This document shows, in pieces, positions 22,937 to 30,964 of a DNA stretch of 38,097 nucleotides. Each line of letters starts with the position of its first letter. Position 1 is the stretch's first letter. Made by a program: the position numbers and the translations under genes. Where the stretch lies: the NCBI GenBank assembly GCA_035528895.1, contig DATKXS010000135.1, positions 1 through 38,097 of the forward strand. The letters run 5' to 3'. This DNA is from UBA8522 sp035528895. Lineage in GTDB: Bacteria > Acidobacteriota > Aminicenantia > Aminicenantales > UBA8522. The notes under the pieces were generated by a model. That model ran no database searches and was not told the origin of the DNA. It saw nothing but the letters and a program-made list of their open reading frames with translations.

Positions 22937-24279
22937 TTGTTGTTCTTCGGCTGGAATCTCTCCATGAATTGCGTGTTGTAGCGGCCGGCGACGAAATCGG
23001 TATCGGAGAGAATGGTCAGATGGAGGGGAAGATTGCTTTTGATGCCGACGATGGTGGTCATCTCCAGGGCCGTCTGCATCTTCCTGAGGGCCTCCGGACG
23101 CGAGGGTGCCAGGACGACGATCTTGGCGATCAGGGAATCATAGTCGGGGGGGATCTTCCAACCCTGGTAGGCGGCCGAATCGACCCGGATACCTTGACCT
23201 CCGGGGAGGAGTATGAAATCGATCGTCCCGGGAGAGGGGCTGAAGGTCAGCGGGTCCTCGGCGTTGATCCGGCATTCCAGGCTGTGGCCCCGCATCTCCA
23301 GGTCATGGGTAAAAGCCAGTTTCTCCCCGGCGGCGATGCGGATCTGCTCTTTGACCAGATCTATGTTATAAATCATCTCGGTGATGGGATGCTCGACCTG
23401 GACACGGGTATTGGCTTCGATGAAATAGAATCTCTTTTTTTCATCGACCAGGAACTCGAATGTCCCTAGGTTCTGGTAACCGATATGGCGGGCGGCATCT
23501 TCGGCCGCCTTGATCATTTTCTTGCGCAGCCGTTCGTCGACGAAGGGCGAAGGCGTCTCCTCGATGATTTTCTGGTGTTTCCTCTGGACGGAACATTCCC
23601 TCTCCCCGAGCGCCAGGACGTTTCCGTGCTTGTCGGCGACGACCTGGATCTCGATATGGCGGGAGCTGGCCAGGTATTTCTCGAGGTAAAGAGAGGGGTC
23701 ATTGAAGGCGGCTTTAGCTTCGTTCTGAGCCAGGATGAACTGCTCCTCGAGCTGGGCCGGGGTGCGGACAATCCGCATCCCCTTGCCGCCCCCCCCGGCC
23801 GCCGCCTTGAGGATGATGGGAAAACCCATCTTCTTGGCGATCTTCTTGGCTTCGGGAAGGTCCTGGACGACCTCTTCGCTCCCCGAGATGATGGGGACAT
23901 GGGCTCTTTTCATCTCCTGCCGGGCCAGGCTCTTGTTGCCCATGAGCTTGATCATGGCCGCCGGCGGGCCGATGAAGGTGATACCGGAAGATTCGCAGAT
24001 CTCGGCGAACCGGGGATTCTCGGCCAGAAATCCGTATCCCGGGTGAATGGCATCCGCCTTAGTGAGCTCGGCGGCGCTGAGAATGTTGGGGATGTTGAGG
24101 TAGCTGTCGGAGGCCTTGGCCGGGCCGATGCAGACCTTCTCGTCGGCCAGTATGGTGTGAAGGCTGTTCCGGTCGCTCTCGGAGTAGACGGCGACCGTCC
24201 TGAGTCCGAGTTCCCGGGCGGCCCGGATGATCCGGAGGGCGATCTCTCCCCGGTTGGCGATCAAGATCTTGGAGAACAT
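22927..24279 (-). CDS. accC: Acetyl-CoA carboxylase biotin carboxylase subunit
   Basis: The 450-residue product begins MFSKILIANRGEIALRIIRA. It has the ATP-grasp glycine loop AAAGGGGKGMR (about 160-170), the ECSVQRKHQKIIEETPSP segment, catalytic EANTRVQVEHPITEMIYN (about 286-303) and the C-terminal ECRINAEDP. It carboxylates the biotin on AccB using ATP and bicarbonate, the first half-reaction of malonyl-CoA synthesis. Length is normal for AccC. It lies 6 bases after accB; accA/accD are not in the window. Some carboxylases for propionyl-CoA or pyruvate use similar subunits, but the accB-accC pair favours the fatty-acid enzyme. Confidence 0.95.
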   Translation of the reverse strand: MFSKILIANRGEIALRIIRAARELGLRTVAVYSESDRNSLHTILADEKVCIGPAKASDSYLNIPNILSAAELTKADAIHPGYGFLAENPRFAEICESSGITFIGPPAAMIKLMGNKSLARQEMKRAHVPIISGSEEVVQDLPEAKKIAKKMGFPIILKAAAGGGGKGMRIVRTPAQLEEQFILAQNEAKAAFNDPSLYLEKYLASSRHIEIQVVADKHGNVLALGERECSVQRKHQKIIEETPSPFVDERLRKKMIKAAEDAARHIGYQNLGTFEFLVDEKKRFYFIEANTRVQVEHPITEMIYNIDLVKEQIRIAAGEKLAFTHDLEMRGHSLECRINAEDPLTFSPSPGTIDFILLPGGQGIRVDSAAYQGWKIPPDYDSLIAKIVVLAPSRPEALRKMQTALEMTTIVGIKSNLPLHLTILSDTDFVAGRYNTQFMERFQPKNNNHK

Positions 24280-24285
24280 GAGGGG

Positions 24286-24765
24286 TCAGACCACCAGCGG
24301 CTGGATGGCGAACAGCCGCTGCCCATACTCGACCGGCTTGGCGTTTTCCACGTAGATCTCGGCGATGATACCGTCCACATCGGATTCGATCTCGTTCATC
24401 AGCTTCATGGCCTCGATGATACAGAGCGTCTGACTTTTTTTCACTTCCTCGCCGATCTCGACGAACGGCGGTGAGGTCGGGTCGGGCGCCCGGTAGAATG
24501 TTCCGACCATGGGTGAGGTGATAAAGTGAAAATGATTCCCTTCTTCGCTGACCACGGGCCCGGAAGGGGTTAGAGAATTGGCCGCCTCTTCAACAGACAG
24601 AGACGGTGGGGTAGAGATCTTGGTGGGAGAAGGGGGGGCGGACAGGGCCCGGCTGATCTTGATCTTGAAGCCCTCGACCTCCAGCTCGAAATGGGTCAGA
24701 TGTTTTTCTTCGAGGAAGCTGACGAGCTTGGTGATTTCCTCGTAATCGATCTTTTTGTCGCTCAT
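24286..24765 (-). CDS. accB: Biotin carboxyl carrier protein of acetyl-CoA carboxylase
   Basis: A 159-residue BCCP. The N-terminus (IDYEEITKLVSFLEE) is the AccB-type helical part. A Pro/Ser/Thr-rich linker covers about residues 42-75. The biotinyl domain contains SPMVGTFYRAPDP, the AccB 'thumb', and the biotin site EAMKLMNEI with Lys 121. The start at 24765 is chosen because GGAGG stands 8 bases before it; the earlier ATG at 24789 has no such site. Upstream gene of accC. No clear promoter was found; a TAAAAT exists near 24795-24810 without a good -35. Confidence 0.94.
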   Translation of the reverse strand: MSDKKIDYEEITKLVSFLEEKHLTHFELEVEGFKIKISRALSAPPSPTKISTPPSLSVEEAANSLTPSGPVVSEEGNHFHFITSPMVGTFYRAPDPTSPPFVEIGEEVKKSQTLCIIEAMKLMNEIESDVDGIIAEIYVENAKPVEYGQRLFAIQPLVV

Positions 24766-24893
24766 TAAACTGTCCTCCAAAGAGGGCAATGATGCATTTT
24801 ATTGTCTTATCTCAGGGCGTGTTGAGTTACCGAGGTGCCTACTACCTTACTCAGAATGCCTCCCGTTGTCAAGATGGATTTCGGGGCAACAGT

Positions 24894-24921
24894 TTGACTT
24901 GGCAGGGGAAAGCATCATAAT
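24894..24921 (+). promoter_or_regulatory. Promoter of ffh
   Basis: TTGACT (24894-24899), 16-base spacer, CATAAT (24916-24921). Predicted start about 24928, a leader of about 26 bases with AGAGG before the ATG at 24954. The remaining 24766-24890 stretch between accB and ffh shows nothing else. Confidence 0.6.
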
Positions 24922-24953
24922 AAAGAAGTTCTTATGGATCGCCCCAGAGGTTC

Positions 24954-26288
24954 ATGATGTTCGAACAGCTATCGGCGCGGCTTGAGAAGGTGTTGAAGTT
25001 CATCCGGGGAGAAGGAAAGCTCACGGAAAAGAACATGGCCGAGGCCCTGCGGATGATCCGCCTGGCCCTGCTCGAGGCCGACGTCAACTACAAGGTCGTC
25101 AAGGAGGTCATCGAGAGGATCCAAGCAAGGTCCCTGCATCAGGAGGTTTTAGACAGCCTGACTCCCGCCCAACAGGTCATCAAGATCGTCCGAGACGAGC
25201 TCACGGCCATTCTCGGCCAGGAAGCGTCCCCTCTGCGTTTCGACGGTCAGCCCCCGACCATTTTCATGCTGGTCGGCCTCCAGGGCTCGGGGAAAACCAC
25301 CTCCTGCGGCAAGCTGGCCAAATGGTGCCTCACCCTAAAGAAGAATCCGCTGCTCGTCTCCTTTGACCTGAAAAGGCCGGCCGCCCAGGACCAGTTGAAA
25401 ATGATCGCCGGGCAGCTCGGCCTGCCCTTTTATGAGATGAGCCGGGAGCAGATGGCCTTGCCCCAGAAAGCCCTCACGGACCTCGTCCTCTACACCAGGA
25501 ACCGCGGTCATGACCTTCTCATCGTGGATACCGCCGGACGTCTTCATATCGACGAAGAGTTGATGGCAGAGCTTCGCCTGATCAAGGAGGCCTTGCAGCC
25601 GACCGAGATCATCTATGTCGGCGATTCCATGACCGGCCAGGACGCGGTCCGGTCCGCCCAGGCTTTCCAGGAGAAGATCGGCCTGAGCGCGGTCCTTCTG
25701 ACCAAGCTCGATGGCGACGCCAGGGGAGGGGCGGCCCTCTCCATTGTCTCGGTCACGGGCAAGCCCATCAAGTTCGTGGGGACGGGCGAAAAGTTCGACC
25801 GGCTCGAGGTTTTCCATCCGGACCGGATGGCCTCCCGCATCCTGGGGATGGGCGACATCCTCAGCCTGATCGAGAAGGCGGAACAGGAAACGGATGTCAA
25901 GGAAGCGGAAGAGATGGCCCGCAGACTCCGTCAGGAGGAGTTCAGCCTTGATGATTTTCGGAAGCAGCTCCGGCAGCTCCGCAAGATGGGCTCCTTTTCC
26001 AATCTCCTAAAACACCTGCCCAGCGGCGGCATGTTCAAGAATCTTTCCGCCGTGGACATGGACGACCGCAAGATCCTCCACTTCGAGGCCATTATCGGCT
26101 CCATGACCCCCCGGGAGCGCGAGGACCCGCGGATGATCGGCGGCCGCCGCCGCCTGCGGATCGCCAAGGGAAGCGGACGCCCGGTCTTCGAGGTCAACCA
26201 GCTCCTCAAGCAATTCCTGGAGATGAAAAGAATGATGAAGAAATCCCAGTTCAAGAAGATCATCTCCACCATCCCCCGCTCCCGTTGA
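24954..26288 (+). CDS. ffh: Signal recognition particle protein Ffh
   Basis: The 444-residue product is the SRP GTPase that, with 4.5S RNA, targets nascent membrane proteins to FtsY. The N domain (FEQLSARLEKVLKFIRGEG, ALLEADVNYKVVKEVI) is followed by the G domain with GLQGSGKTTSCGKLA (P-loop), DLKRPAAQDQL, IVDTAGRLH, TKLDGDARGGAALS and KFVGTGEKFDRLE. The C-terminal M domain is methionine-rich (KRMMKKSQFK) and carries the SMTPRER RNA-binding helix. Two ATGs (24954 and 24957) are adjacent; AGAGG precedes them. It heads the translation gene block, whose next classical member, rpsP, lies 3.6 kb downstream. Confidence 0.96.
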   Translation: MMFEQLSARLEKVLKFIRGEGKLTEKNMAEALRMIRLALLEADVNYKVVKEVIERIQARSLHQEVLDSLTPAQQVIKIVRDELTAILGQEASPLRFDGQPPTIFMLVGLQGSGKTTSCGKLAKWCLTLKKNPLLVSFDLKRPAAQDQLKMIAGQLGLPFYEMSREQMALPQKALTDLVLYTRNRGHDLLIVDTAGRLHIDEELMAELRLIKEALQPTEIIYVGDSMTGQDAVRSAQAFQEKIGLSAVLLTKLDGDARGGAALSIVSVTGKPIKFVGTGEKFDRLEVFHPDRMASRILGMGDILSLIEKAEQETDVKEAEEMARRLRQEEFSLDDFRKQLRQLRKMGSFSNLLKHLPSGGMFKNLSAVDMDDRKILHFEAIIGSMTPREREDPRMIGGRRRLRIAKGSGRPVFEVNQLLKQFLEMKRMMKKSQFKKIISTIPRSR

Positions 26289-26392
26289 GATGAATCCAGA
26301 GGCGCGGTGCCGATCGGGAAGAAAGGGGGATGTCCCTTGGATACGAAGGGTCTCTTCCCCGTAGGAATGCAACACCCCTGCCGGCGGATCCC

Positions 26393-26422
26393 TTGGCATA
26401 ATTTTTGCTGATAATGTATTAT
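26393..26422 (+). promoter_or_regulatory. Promoter of the GWxTD gene
   Basis: TTGGCA (26393-26398), 18-base spacer, TATTAT (26417-26422). Predicted start about 26429, a leader of about 31 bases containing AAGGAGG. Confidence 0.55.
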
Positions 26423-26459
26423 TGAAAAGACATCGCTGATTCCTCTCAAGGAGGCTGCC

Positions 26460-27449
26460 ATGGAACGATCCCTCCGGTTACTCAAGCCCTCTTTGGCAGC
26501 GCTCTGTCCGATCATGCTTTTCGCCGTCTCCTGCTCCACGTCTCCAGGGGTCAATGTCGGCCAGGACCCGCTGTTCGGCCCTTTTTTCGAGCAGGTCGGC
26601 CTGATCATGACCGACGAGGAGATCAAAATCTGGAAATTGCTTCCGGACAAAGACTCCCGGCAGGAATTCGTCGATGAGTTCTGGAAGGTCCGCGATCCCG
26701 ATTCCGGCACCGATGAGAATGAGGCCAAAGAGGAGTTCGAAGAGCGGGTCCGCTACGCCAACATCTGGTTCGGAACATACAACCCGCGCCGCGGCCAGGA
26801 GGCTCGAAGCGAGGCCGAGGAAAATTCCCGCCTTGGTTGGAACGAAGACCGCGGCCGCTTGTACATCGTGCTCGGTCCTCCGGACATCATCCAGTTCATC
26901 GCGCCCGACACCGAGCAGGTCAGCTTCGACGGATCCCGGCTCCGGCCGGGCATGGAGCAATGGACGATGGAGCAGTGGATCTACGACCGCTATCGCGTCG
27001 CTGTCCTTTTCAGAAAGTCCGGCGGCGGAGCTTGGCGCATCGAATCATTCGATTCGCATCTCCTTGAGGTCCTGGATTGGGCCAAACTCAACTGGGTCTC
27101 GGGGGATTTCAGGGAAGATGTCGAGCGGCGGTTCAAGTTCCAGGCCAAGTTCACGGGAATCGGGCTCCGCATCATCATCCCCGTCAACCGGGTTAGCTTC
27201 GACGAGAATTTCAAGGCGGAGTTCGGCCTCAAGGTCAATGTTTACCGCGATGACAAGAAGGTCGGGACGATCGAGGAGACGAAGACCCTGGAGAAAAGCG
27301 AAGACGAATTGTTCGAGATGAAGAACATCGAGTTCGAAATCCCTTACAGGGCAACGGAAAAAGGGCGGTACCTCTTCGATGTCGTCATCCAGGACCGGAT
27401 GGCGCCCGCTCTCTCCAAGTACCGCACCTTCGTCAAGCGCAAACTTTAA
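26460..27449 (+). CDS. GWxTD-domain lipoprotein
   Basis: The 329-residue product has a lipoprotein signal (LCPIMLFAVSC, Cys 25). The GWxTD-type domain follows: LIMTDEEIKIWKLLPDKDSRQEF, FWKVRDPDSGTDENEA, ANIWFGTYNPRRG and GWNEDRGRLYIVLGPPD, then EQWIYDR and LFRKSGGGAWRI. A C-terminal beta-rich part follows (KAEFGLKVNVYRDDK, GRYLFDVVIQD). GWxTD proteins are common in Acidobacteria, Aminicenantes and Bacteroidota-like lineages; their function is unknown, and the domain is thought to sit in the periplasm. AAGGAGG stands 6 bases before the ATG. It is the first of three envelope genes between ffh and rpsP. Confidence 0.88.
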   Translation: MERSLRLLKPSLAALCPIMLFAVSCSTSPGVNVGQDPLFGPFFEQVGLIMTDEEIKIWKLLPDKDSRQEFVDEFWKVRDPDSGTDENEAKEEFEERVRYANIWFGTYNPRRGQEARSEAEENSRLGWNEDRGRLYIVLGPPDIIQFIAPDTEQVSFDGSRLRPGMEQWTMEQWIYDRYRVAVLFRKSGGGAWRIESFDSHLLEVLDWAKLNWVSGDFREDVERRFKFQAKFTGIGLRIIIPVNRVSFDENFKAEFGLKVNVYRDDKKVGTIEETKTLEKSEDELFEMKNIEFEIPYRATEKGRYLFDVVIQDRMAPALSKYRTFVKRKL

Positions 27450-27481
27450 GTTCTTCCTTGTCCCCGGGATCAACACGCCGT

Positions 27482-27510
27482 TTGAATTTTTTGCCGGGGC
27501 ACCTTAAAAT
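27482..27510 (+). promoter_or_regulatory. Promoter of the slipin gene
   Basis: TTGAAT (27482-27487), 17-base spacer, TAAAAT (27505-27510). Predicted start about 27517; the 36-base leader contains GAGGAGG. Confidence 0.55.
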
Positions 27511-27552
27511 GGCCTGTCGCCGTCTTTGATTGTCTTCATGGAGGAGGTTTCG

Positions 27553-28428
27553 ATGTTCAACATCCTGATTTTTATCGCCGCCGTCGTCATCCTGCTCTTT
27601 TTCAGCGGCATCCGGATTGTCCGCCCGACGCACCGCGGCCTGGTCGAACGGCTGGGAAAATACAAACGCTTCGCCCGGTCCGGTTTCAACTGGATCATCC
27701 CGATCATCGACCGGATGTTCCAGGTCAACATCACCGAGGTCATGGTCGACGCCCAACCCCAGGAAATCATCACCAACGACAACCTCAACGCCCGGGTCGA
27801 TGCCCAGGTCTATTTCAAGGTCAAGACAGACGAAGAGAGCGTCAAGAACTCCCAATACAACGTCTTCAACTACCAGTGGCAGATCGTCAACCTGGCCAGG
27901 ACGACGCTGCGCAACATCATCGGCACCCTGACCCTGAAGTCGGCCAACAGCGAGCGGGGCAAGATCAACGACGAGCTGCAGAAAACACTCCGCGAGGAGA
28001 CCAAGAGCTGGGGCATCGATATCGTCCGGACCGAGCTCAAGGAGATCGACCCGCCTAAGGACGTCCAAGAGACGATGAACAAGGTGGTTAAGGCCGAGAA
28101 CGAGAAGATCGCCGCGATTGACTTCGCCACCGCCACCGAAACCGTGGCCGACGGCGCCCGGCGGGCCGAGATCAAGCGGGCTGACGGCGTCAAGCAGGCC
28201 CGGATCCTGGAGGCCGAGGGCGAGGCCCAGGCCATCAAGCTGGTCAACGAGGCGGCCCAGCAGTACTTCGTCGGTAACGCCCAGCTCCTGCGGCGCCTGG
28301 AAACGGTCGAAAAGGCGCTGATGAACAACGCCAAGATCGTCGTTCCCTCGAACGTGGAGCTCATCAACGTCATCGGTGAGCTGGCCGGCGTCCTGCCCCT
28401 GCCCAAAAAAGAGCCGGCCAGGCCTTGA
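27553..28428 (+). CDS. SPFH-domain protein (stomatin/slipin-like)
   Basis: The 291-residue product has one N-terminal membrane helix (MFNILIFIAAVVILLFFSG) and a full SPFH domain: RPTHRGLVERLGKYKR, FQVNITEVMVDAQPQEIIT, VDAQVYFKVK and GIDIVRTELKEIDPP. A long Ala/Glu-rich coiled coil follows (DGVKQARILEAEGEAQAIKLV). Such proteins form ring-shaped oligomers on membranes and often stabilise proteases such as NfeD/FtsH; no nfeD gene is adjacent. The ATG at 27553 follows GGAGGTTTCG; the ATG at 27526 is less well placed. Cellular role unproven. Confidence 0.93.
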   Translation: MFNILIFIAAVVILLFFSGIRIVRPTHRGLVERLGKYKRFARSGFNWIIPIIDRMFQVNITEVMVDAQPQEIITNDNLNARVDAQVYFKVKTDEESVKNSQYNVFNYQWQIVNLARTTLRNIIGTLTLKSANSERGKINDELQKTLREETKSWGIDIVRTELKEIDPPKDVQETMNKVVKAENEKIAAIDFATATETVADGARRAEIKRADGVKQARILEAEGEAQAIKLVNEAAQQYFVGNAQLLRRLETVEKALMNNAKIVVPSNVELINVIGELAGVLPLPKKEPARP

Positions 28429-28478
28429 TTCGCGGGCCGCGCAGGGCCCTGAAAGAAGGTTTCTTCCGGGTGCGGCTG

Positions 28479-28487
28479 TGGTATAAT
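28479..28487 (+). promoter_or_regulatory. Extended -10 promoter of the VKOR-DsbA gene
   Basis: TGG followed by consensus TATAAT (28482-28487) makes an extended -10 (TGnTATAAT); no good -35 is visible. Predicted start about 28494, with AAGGAGAGAGG before the ATG at 28517. Confidence 0.58.
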
Positions 28488-28516
28488 GGCCGGCCGTTTC
28501 AAGAAGGAGAGAGGCA

Positions 28517-29779
28517 ATGGCCGAGAGTTTGACGCTCGAAGGGGCCGGCGGGAGGCGTTTCTGGAGCTTCACCGCCGGGATGGGCATGATCGCCGCCTCG
28601 GTCCTGACCATCCGCCATTTTTTCCTGGCCAATTTCCCGGAGTCCATTTTCCAGGGCTCGTTCTGCGACCTCAACGCTTTCTTCAACTGCGACAGCTCCG
28701 CCTTTTCGTCGCTGGCCCATTTCCGCGGGGTCCCGATGGGCTACTTCGGGCTGTTCGCCGGCGCCCTGGTCATGCTGGGCGCCCTGTTCCCTTCGGCCTC
28801 CTTCGAGCGGACCAACAAGTTCCTGGCCTTTTTCAACGCCCTCGGTGTTGTCGGACTTTTCATCTACACCGTTTTTTTCCTCAAGACCCTCTGCCTTCTC
28901 TGCAGCGCGTATTACCTGTTCTCGTTGCTCAGCTTCTTCTTTTTCTGGAGATATGGCCTGGCCCGGAGCCTTCCGTCGCTCAAACTCCTGGCCGTTTTCG
29001 CCGTCGTGGCCCTGACCGGGGCCTACGGTTTCCATCTCTTCTATGAAGCCAAGAAAGATGCTCAGCTCGGAGGCGTGGCCAGGAACGTCGTCAAGGAGTA
29101 TTACAACCTGGCCGAAGTGAAGAACCCGAGCGTGATTTCACCCTTCTGGACGGCCAAAGCGACGGAAAAGTTCGAGGATGCGCCCATCCGGGTCATCGAA
29201 TACGCGGACTTCCTCTGTCCCGACTGCCTCTTCCTTTACCGGCAGCTCGAGCGGCTGAAAAAAGAGTACGAGGGAAAGATCAACATCGCTTTCCAGCACT
29301 TCCCGCTCGAGGCCAAGTGCAATGCCGTCGTCGAGAAGGACCTGCATCCCGGCGCCTGTGATCTGGCGCTAATCGCCTCCTCCGACCCGGCCAAGTTCAA
29401 GGCCATCCATGACGAGATCTTCGAGAATTTTCAGAAGGCCAGGAGCCCCGAATGGCGGGCGCAGCTGGCCAAAAAATACGGTATCGAAGCCGCCCTGACC
29501 GACCCGGCGGTCAGGGACCTCGTCCAGCGGATTATCAACACCGGCACCGAATACGAAAAAACCTCGGAGAAATTCGCTCACGGCATCCGCTCGACACCGA
29601 CCCTGATCGTCAACAACCGGATGATCATCGGCACGCTGCCCGACGCTCATCTCAAGGCCATCTTCGAGTCGCTGCTCTCGGAGGGCGGCCAGGCCGGTGG
29701 CAAAGGCCGGTTCATTGAGAATTGGGTGGACTTGCGGCCGAAGAAAAGGCCGGGCTCGCCGCCCAGTCCCAAGAAATAG
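28517..29779 (+). CDS. VKOR-DsbA fusion (disulfide-bond formation)
   Basis: The 420-residue product fuses a quinone-linked vitamin K epoxide reductase-like membrane domain to a periplasmic thioredoxin-fold oxidase. The VKOR part has about five helices, loop cysteines C50 and C58 (GSFCDLNAFFNCDSSAF) and the active CxxC TLCLLCS (C126, C129). After residue 180 comes a DsbA-like domain with the CPDC active site (C234, C237), the pair KCNAVV...GACDLA, and a cis-proline site STPTLIVNN. The fusion would oxidise cysteines in exported proteins and pass electrons to quinone, doing the DsbA-DsbB job alone. A good Shine-Dalgarno site lies upstream. It may support the Cys-rich secreted proteins of this organism. 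Confidence 0.93.
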   Translation: MAESLTLEGAGGRRFWSFTAGMGMIAASVLTIRHFFLANFPESIFQGSFCDLNAFFNCDSSAFSSLAHFRGVPMGYFGLFAGALVMLGALFPSASFERTNKFLAFFNALGVVGLFIYTVFFLKTLCLLCSAYYLFSLLSFFFFWRYGLARSLPSLKLLAVFAVVALTGAYGFHLFYEAKKDAQLGGVARNVVKEYYNLAEVKNPSVISPFWTAKATEKFEDAPIRVIEYADFLCPDCLFLYRQLERLKKEYEGKINIAFQHFPLEAKCNAVVEKDLHPGACDLALIASSDPAKFKAIHDEIFENFQKARSPEWRAQLAKKYGIEAALTDPAVRDLVQRIINTGTEYEKTSEKFAHGIRSTPTLIVNNRMIIGTLPDAHLKAIFESLLSEGGQAGGKGRFIENWVDLRPKKRPGSPPSPKK

Positions 29780-29874
29780 AAATCCGCAGGCGCATCCCCG
29801 CCCAGTTTAGGGGGGGGAATTAGCAATTTGCCTTCGGGTTTCCAAGCCGCGGCGGCGCAAAACTCTGATTTCAG

Positions 29875-29903
29875 TTGACTTCAAAGGCGGTTTTCGCTAT
29901 GAT
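29875..29903 (+). promoter_or_regulatory. Promoter of the rpsP-rnhB cluster
   Basis: TTGACT (29875-29880), 17-base spacer, TATGAT (29898-29903). Predicted start about 29910, a leader of about 26 bases with no Shine-Dalgarno site before the ATG at 29936. Confidence 0.66.
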
Positions 29904-29935
29904 TTGTAATCATTTCTAAGACGTAGTGGTGTCCA

Positions 29936-30190
29936 ATGCTAAGCATGCGATTGATGCGTTTCGGCACGAACAAGAAACCTTTCTATCGGATCGTCGTCAT
30001 GGAGGCGCGGAGCTCCCGGCAGAGCCGGCCGAAGGATTTCATCGGGAACTACAACCCGTTGAGTGATCCGGTCTCGTTTGAGATCGATCTCGATAAGGCC
30101 AAATCCTGGCTGGCCAAGGGAGCTAAACCCTCCCAGACCGTCCGATCTCTCTTGGAAAGAGCTTCCCAGCGGAAAAAACTTTCCGATTAA
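29936..30190 (+). CDS. rpsP: 30S ribosomal protein bS16
   Basis: The 84-residue product starts MLSMRLMRFGTNKKPFYRIVVME, the typical opening of bS16, and includes the ARSSRQSRPKDFIGNYNP loop and the end DLDKAKSWLAKGAKPSQTVRSL. It binds 16S rRNA early in 30S assembly. Length is normal. A second ATG three codons in (29945) is possible; bS16 of many bacteria begins one or two residues before the conserved 'RL', so the first is kept. It opens the block rpsP-khpA-rimM-trmD-rplS-rnhB. Confidence 0.96.
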   Translation: MLSMRLMRFGTNKKPFYRIVVMEARSSRQSRPKDFIGNYNPLSDPVSFEIDLDKAKSWLAKGAKPSQTVRSLLERASQRKKLSD

Positions 30191-30217
30191 ACATTCTTTA
30201 GCTTTAAGGAGGTCACG

Positions 30218-30454
30218 GTGAAAGAACTCGTAGAAATGATCGCCAGAGCGCTCGTCGACAACCCGGAAAAGGTGCAAGTTTCCCAGCTCGAAGGAGAACA
30301 GACCAGCATCCTGGAGCTCAAAGTCGCTCCGGAAGATCTCGGGAAAGTCATCGGAAAACAGGGACGGACGGCCCGGGCCATTCGGATCATCCTGGGCGCC
30401 GCAGGGATGAAACTGAAGAGGAGATACAACCTCGAAATCATCGAAAAGGGATAG
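30218..30454 (+). CDS. khpA: KH-domain RNA-binding protein KhpA
   Basis: The 78-residue product is a single type-II KH domain: KELVEMIARALVDNPEKV at the start and the GxxG loop in VIGKQGRTARAIRIIL. KhpA, formerly YlqC, binds RNA, often with KhpB, and affects cell division and small-RNA function in Gram-positives. It commonly sits between rpsP and rimM, as here. The start is a GTG at 30218 with AAGGAGG 6 bases upstream. The rimM start follows its stop directly. Confidence 0.94.
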   Translation: MKELVEMIARALVDNPEKVQVSQLEGEQTSILELKVAPEDLGKVIGKQGRTARAIRIILGAAGMKLKRRYNLEIIEKG

Positions 30455-30964
30455 TTGATCAACGTTGCCAGGATATTAAGAAGTCAGGGGAAGACAGGAG
30501 AGCTTAGACTCAGATTCCACTATATATCGCCGACCGATTGCACCGAGTTGAAGAGTGTTTTCATCGGGAAGGAAGGGGCGCTCAGGGAATTTAAGGTCGA
30601 GTCTCTGGTCCATCGGGGGAAGGACTATGATCTTAAGCTGGAGGGCGTCGAGTCGCTCTCTCAGGCCGACAGTCTGGCGGGACTGGACGTTCATCTTCCC
30701 GAAGGATCCCTGCGGGAGCGGGGAAAGGACGAATTCTATCTTTTTCAGCTCGTCGGCTGTTGGGTCAGCGGCCGCGATGGCCGACGGATCGGCCGGGTTC
30801 GGGACGTTCTTTCCAGCGGTGCGGGCGAATTGCTGCTCGTAGAGAGTGAGGGGAAGGATATCCTCATCCCTTTCCACAAGTCGATCTGCACCGAGGTCGA
30901 TGTGGATGCCAAGGAGATCCGCCTCGACCCTCCAGACGGGCTGTTGGATGTGAATGAGATTTGA
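30455..30964 (+). CDS. rimM: 16S rRNA processing protein RimM
   Basis: The 169-residue product opens INVARILRSQGKTGELRLRF, the RimM N-terminal signature (usually GRIxKxHGxxGExx). It has the middle KVESLVHRGKDYDLKLEGV and the PRC-barrel C-terminal half ELVGCWV...GRIGRVRDVLSSGAGELLLVE and ILIPFHKSICTEVDVDAKEIRLDPPDGLLD. RimM assists assembly of the 30S head by binding uS19. The start appears to be a TTG (30455) directly after the khpA stop, behind AAAGGG. It overlaps trmD by 11 bases. Confidence 0.92.
   Translation: MINVARILRSQGKTGELRLRFHYISPTDCTELKSVFIGKEGALREFKVESLVHRGKDYDLKLEGVESLSQADSLAGLDVHLPEGSLRERGKDEFYLFQLVGCWVSGRDGRRIGRVRDVLSSGAGELLLVESEGKDILIPFHKSICTEVDVDAKEIRLDPPDGLLDVNEI

Noticed and set aside
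24934..24957. Seven-codon leader ORF whose stop overlaps the ffh start
   Set aside because: It contains the ffh Shine-Dalgarno site and has none of its own; so short an ORF is expected by chance. Kept only as a note.
26289..26400. Possible relation of AAGGGGGATGTCCCTT after ffh to the repeat-family hairpin
   Set aside because: Only about ten bases are shared and the rest of the element is absent; most likely a chance small hairpin.
27456..27498. CCCCGG...CCGGGG pair with a T-run after the GWxTD gene
   Set aside because: The T-run lies inside the loop and the loop is long; the same bases are the promoter of the slipin gene.
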